Of a stretch of DNA of 64,000 nucleotides, positions 60,864 to 64,000 are shown one piece after another (positions within the stretch are counted from its first letter, which is position 1; each line of letters begins with the position of its first letter). The notes beneath the pieces were generated by a model that did not search any database, was not told the DNA's origin, and saw only the letters and a program-made list of their open reading frames with translations. The stretch lies in assembly GCF_900089075.1 (NCBI RefSeq), contig NZ_LT593746.1, positions 1,075,207 to 1,139,206 of the forward strand. The letters run 5' to 3'. Source of the stretch: Vaginella massiliensis. GTDB taxonomy: Bacteria; Bacteroidota; Bacteroidia; Flavobacteriales; Weeksellaceae. The translations under genes and the position numbers were made by a program.

Positions 60864-60989
60864 ATGCAAACCAAAAGTCAGAAGACAAAAGCACTGTTTA
60901 GACTACGATCATTAGAAATGGGTGGTGTACAAAAAGTGATGTTGGATTTTTTAGTGCTTTTATCAAGAATTTTGTTAGAAATCAGATGA
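60864..60989 (+). pseudogene. N-terminal remnant of a GT4 glycosyltransferase gene
   Basis: A 41-codon frame reads KTKALFRLRSLEMGGVQKVM followed by LDFLVLLSRIL and TGA. LFRLRSLEMGGVQKV matches the start of GT4 enzymes where the donor-independent first loop lies. The rest of the gene is missing; another GT4 gene begins at 61075. Confidence 0.6.
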
Positions 60990-61074
60990 ACTTTATATTT
61001 TAAAAATAATATTTTTACTTATCAATGATAGATTAGAGCAGTATCAATTATCGTATACTCAACTATAATTAAGA

Positions 61075-62226
61075 ATGGAACAAGCAAGCAAAAGAAAAAG
61101 AATTTTATTGGTTTATTATAAACTTTTCAAGGCAAGTGGTGTTGCTCGCGTAATGACCAATCTTGACAATGAATTAGTGGAACAAGGATATGAGGTCTCT
61201 ATTTTGTTGATGGTAAAAAATACCGATAGTTTTTTCTATTTAGACAAACGTGTAAAAATTGAGGCGATAGACATTTTTTCACACTGGGGATTTCAAAAAA
61301 TCAATGTGAATTTGGATAAATACGCCCCTCGATTGCCCTATAGAAATAACATAAAAAATTATGTTTATGATTTTGGACAATGGCAAATGTTGCATAACTG
61401 GATGAATAAATATCATGAAAATTATGATTTGATTATTAGTTGTTGGTATAAGTTATCGTCACAGTTAGCAGTCCATAAAAAAGTTAGAAGCAAAACAATT
61501 GCTTGGGAGCATGCGAATTTCCATGTTGGTGGGGCTTGGTGGAAAGGAGTAATGAGAAAAAACTACAAAAAACTTAAAGCAATTGTTTGTATTAACTCAG
61601 ATTCATATAATCACTATAAATTATTAAATTCGTCAACTTGGCACATTCCGAATATCATTGGATTACCATTTGAATCGTATGACTCTATACAAAATTCTCA
61701 AAAAGAAAACACATTAATCTATGTTGGTCGTTTAGATGAGGATAAAAATGTAGGAGAACTATTAACGATACTTGAAAATATTAATTTTGAAACGTTTCAA
61801 TTTAAAATTATTGGAGACGGACCATCTAAAGATAAAATTGAAAAGAGAATAGAAGAGAACTCTCATCTAAAACAGCATGTTCAATTCTTAGGTTTATGTA
61901 GTATTGAAGAAATTTATAAAGAGCTTTCCCAAAGTAAAATTTTTCTTTTTACGAGTAAAACAGAATGCTTACCAACTGTTTTGATTGAGGCTAATTTGTG
62001 TTCCAACGCTCTGATAGCTTACGATTGTCCGTACGGACCCTCGGATATTATCAATGAAAAGAATGGTTTTTTAGTGCCGCTTCACGATCGAGAAACCTTC
62101 CAACAAAAATTAACTTATCTCATCCAAAACAAAGAAAAACTCGATCATTTGATGAAAACTTCTTACCAAGAATCCAAAAAATGGAGAAAAGACGCAATCA
62201 TCGAGCGATGGAAAAGAATACTTTAA
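61075..62226 (+). CDS. GT4-family glycosyltransferase
   Basis: 383 residues. N-domain VYYKLFKASGVARVMTNLDN; C-domain TLIYVGRLDEDKNVGELLTI, FKIIGDGPSKDKIEKRI, FLFTSKTECLPTVLIEANLC with the ExxxxxxxE-type motif, and DCPYGPSDIINEKNGFLVP near the end. These are typical of retaining transferases that add hexoses to lipopolysaccharide or glycans. The base composition looks lower in GC than the neighbours, and a related gene remnant lies just upstream, both compatible with acquisition or turnover of glycan genes. Confidence 0.87.
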   Translation: MEQASKRKRILLVYYKLFKASGVARVMTNLDNELVEQGYEVSILLMVKNTDSFFYLDKRVKIEAIDIFSHWGFQKINVNLDKYAPRLPYRNNIKNYVYDFGQWQMLHNWMNKYHENYDLIISCWYKLSSQLAVHKKVRSKTIAWEHANFHVGGAWWKGVMRKNYKKLKAIVCINSDSYNHYKLLNSSTWHIPNIIGLPFESYDSIQNSQKENTLIYVGRLDEDKNVGELLTILENINFETFQFKIIGDGPSKDKIEKRIEENSHLKQHVQFLGLCSIEEIYKELSQSKIFLFTSKTECLPTVLIEANLCSNALIAYDCPYGPSDIINEKNGFLVPLHDRETFQQKLTYLIQNKEKLDHLMKTSYQESKKWRKDAIIERWKRIL

Positions 62227-62479
62227 GCACAAAGCTGCACTCTCTATAATGTTTTTTCTTCTTCGGTTAAATCAAAGTTTTGTGTCTGATTATAAAACAT
62301 TGATAATAAGTGTTTTATGTATTTTTAGTGATAATTTCTTAACAAAATTAAGAAATGGCAAAAATCTTAACTGTTTTTTAACGAATTCGATTTTTCCCTA
62401 ATAATAGGGGGTTTCGGAGATAAATTTAATCGCAATCATGTTTTGTGCGCGACTTCTAATTTTCTATTTATATCCCTTT

Positions 62480-62487
62480 TAAATTTG
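62480..62487 (+). promoter_or_regulatory. -7 box of rlpA
   Basis: TAAATTTG, 28 nt before the ATG at 62516. Confidence 0.55.
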
Positions 62488-62515
62488 CAGCGTATTAATC
62501 AGAAAAATCTAAAGG

Positions 62516-63043
62516 ATGAAGAAAGGCATAATATCATTACTATTGATGCTGACCATATTTCCAATAGCCAATGCTGATGGTAAAATTAGAGTAAACGATG
62601 AATCGGTATTACTCGAAGTTTTGAAAACAGAAATTGTACCAAATCACGAAAAACAATTCGTAAATTTTGTAGTGGAGGATACAATTGAACAGAAAAAAGA
62701 AGAAATCTCGTTGGAAGAGAAAAAAGAATTGGATGATCTTATCGATCGTTCTGCTTCTATCGCGACAGGTGTTGTTTCTTGGTACGGTGAGAAATTTCAC
62801 GGTAGAAAAACAGCAAGCGGGGAGGTTTATGACAAGCATGAACTCACTGCAGCGCATAAAACATTACCATTTGGAACAAAAGTTCGGGTAACGAACATCA
62901 AAAATGGGAAATCGGTTGTGGTTACGATCAACGACCGTGGACCTTACGTAAAATCGCGTGTTTTAGACTTGAGTCAAGCAGCTTTCAATGAGATTGGGCA
63001 TACGTCTACGGGTGTAATGCACATCGAATACGAAGTGTTGTAA
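62516..63043 (+). CDS. rlpA: RlpA-like septal lytic transglycosylase
   Basis: 175 residues with a signal peptide (MKKGIISLLLMLTIFPIANA). A linker rich in Glu and Lys covers about 25-80; the double-psi beta-barrel domain covers about 83-172 with GVVSWYGEKFHGRKTASGE, FGTKVRVTNIKNGKSV, and the catalytic Asp in TINDRGPYVKSRVLDLS. RlpA cleaves naked glycan strands at the septum. No SPOR domain is present, unlike the E. coli protein. Ended by a strong terminator shared with mqo. Confidence 0.9.
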   Translation: MKKGIISLLLMLTIFPIANADGKIRVNDESVLLEVLKTEIVPNHEKQFVNFVVEDTIEQKKEEISLEEKKELDDLIDRSASIATGVVSWYGEKFHGRKTASGEVYDKHELTAAHKTLPFGTKVRVTNIKNGKSVVVTINDRGPYVKSRVLDLSQAAFNEIGHTSTGVMHIEYEVL

Positions 63044-63067
63044 GAAACCGTGACGATTAGAAATAAT

Positions 63068-63101
63068 AAAAGGGATTTCAAATTTTTGAAATCCCTTTTT
63101 T
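63068..63101. terminator. bidirectional terminator between rlpA and mqo
   Basis: aagggatttca (63070-63080) pairs perfectly with tgaaatccctt (63087-63097) over a 6-nt loop, with A and T runs on both sides. Confidence 0.9.
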
Positions 63102-63121
63102 CATGTGAATATTATTGCATT

Positions 63122-64000
63122 TTATCTATTTAGTTTTAATGTTGCAGATGTCCAGTTGCGACTTCTCTCAACCGATTCTTCGGTGTCGAAAGTCTCTTCG
63201 AGCGAAGGAATCATTTCTTTGATGGCAGTTTTCCATTCGTTTTTCATCAGTTCTGGGAAACATTTTCTCAGAACGTTCAACATGGCGTACACCGATGTAG
63301 AAGCACCAGGAGAAGCGCCTAACAGTGCCGAAATGCTTCCGTCTGTAGATGAAACAATTTCAGTTCCGAATTTCAAAACTCCTTTCGAACCATTTTTTTC
63401 GATAACTTGTACGCGTTGTCCGGCAGTTTGTTCGAACCAATCTTCTGCTTTTGCTTCTGGATAATAATCTTTCAACAATTCTACTTTTTTATTTTTAGAC
63501 AACATCACTTGTTCGATTAAGTATTTCGTCAAATCCATATTATTCCAACCGCAATTCATCAAGAAGCCTAAATTGTTCATATTCACCGATTTGAATAGGT
63601 CTAAAGGAGAGCCGTGTTTGAGGAATTTGGTAGAAAATACGGCGAAAGGACCAAACAGCAACGATTTTTTACCGTTGATTACGCGCGTATCGAGGTGCGG
63701 AACAGACATTGGTGGAGCACCAAGTTTTGCTTTTCCGTAAACTTTTGCTTGATGTTGTTGGATAACAGCTTCGTTTTGGCAGATTAACCATTGTCCGCCC
63801 ACTGGGAAACCGCCGTACAGCTTAGATTCTGGAATTCCAGATTTTTGTAATAATAAGATAGCGCTACCGCCAGCACCGATGAAAACAAAATCGGCGTTGA
63901 CCGCTCTGGATTGTTTTTGTTTCAGATCTTCGACTTTTACAGCCCATTTTTGGTTCGATAGTCGTGTAAGGTCTTTCACTTCGTGCTCGGTATGCAATTC
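63122..64000 (-). CDS. mqo: malate:quinone oxidoreductase (3' part)
   Basis: The gene enters from the right edge, so only the C-terminal 292 codons or so are visible and the frame is open to base 64000. FAD enzyme oxidising malate and reducing quinone. Visible motifs: [57 protein letters not shown] and [20 protein letters not shown]. It replaces or supplements malate dehydrogenase in the TCA cycle. The stop is followed by the shared terminator at 63068-63101. Confidence 0.93.
   Translation of the reverse strand, partial: ELHTEHEVKDLTRLSNQKWAVKVEDLKQKQSRAVNADFVFIGAGGSAILLLQKSGIPESKLYGGFPVGGQWLICQNEAVIQQHQAKVYGKAKLGAPPMSVPHLDTRVINGKKSLLFGPFAVFSTKFLKHGSPLDLFKSVNMNNLGFLMNCGWNNMDLTKYLIEQVMLSKNKKVELLKDYYPEAKAEDWFEQTAGQRVQVIEKNGSKGVLKFGTEIVSSTDGSISALLGASPGASTSVYAMLNVLRKCFPELMKNEWKTAIKEMIPSLEETFDTEESVERSRNWTSATLKLNR

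Overview
The window looks like a chromosome segment of a low-GC member of the Flavobacteriia (Bacteroidota), probably of the Weeksellaceae. Three things point there. Start codons are regularly preceded by the Bacteroidota -7 box TAnnTTTG rather than by Shine-Dalgarno sequences. The gene set includes families typical of this group: a TonB-dependent receptor operon, the lipoprotein TamL, an RprX/RprY-like two-component pair, DUF2851, TIGR02757, DUF3817 and paired YeeE halves. AccD is of the flavobacterial type without zinc cysteines. The species call is an inference.

Layout. 1-7030: end of a rhomboid protease gene, then a convergent four-gene envelope operon (TonB-dependent receptor, DUF4876-like lipoprotein, outer-membrane barrel, di-haem cytochrome c peroxidase). 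7234-10051: RNase P RNA, pyrD, obg and ybaB. 10060-14680 is an accessory, decaying island: an IS1182-family transposase gene, a membrane-protein gene broken by one TGA, an unknown exported protein, and a PD-(D/E)XK nuclease gene broken by two frameshifts and by an internally deleted IS flanked by a 9-bp target duplication. 14678-23179: OppC-like permease with a Prc protease, surE, a TPR protein with gyrA, and rpmH. 23263-29039: ftsE-like ATPase, a glycosyltransferase, kdsA, hemN, hpt and adk. 29048-37985: lipoprotein, C1 peptidase, outer-membrane Omp85-like protein, DUF3817, then the tight operon FAD oxidoreductase-crcB-M16 peptidase. 38150-41975: prfA, DUF2851, PspC-like and HhH proteins. 41980-42728: five tRNA genes. 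42799-49521: fbaA-accD, tamL facing a SpoU methyltransferase gene, and a serine hydrolase. 49564-53747: coaE-histidine kinase-response regulator, and sucC. 53865-57672: GT39, lolD, TIGR02757 and a TlpA thioredoxin. 58324-59399: YeeE-YeeE-Crp sulfur module with a rhodanese-like gene remnant. 59574-64000: esterase, Smr protein, glycosyltransferases, rlpA and a partial mqo.

Most genes are housekeeping. Envelope biogenesis recurs: KDO synthesis, LolD, TamL, an Omp85-like protein, RlpA, Prc and glycosyltransferases. No gene-free stretch exceeds 300 bases; the longest gaps (22736-23020, 42053-42315 and 62227-62515) hold promoters, a terminator, a G-rich motif and one doubtful small ORF. I saw no CRISPR array, prophage or obvious new defence system. 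The least explained items are the four-gene operon at 354-7030, the interlocked divergent promoters at tamL/SpoU, the decayed nuclease locus, and two candidate leaderless genes (pyrD and kdsA).
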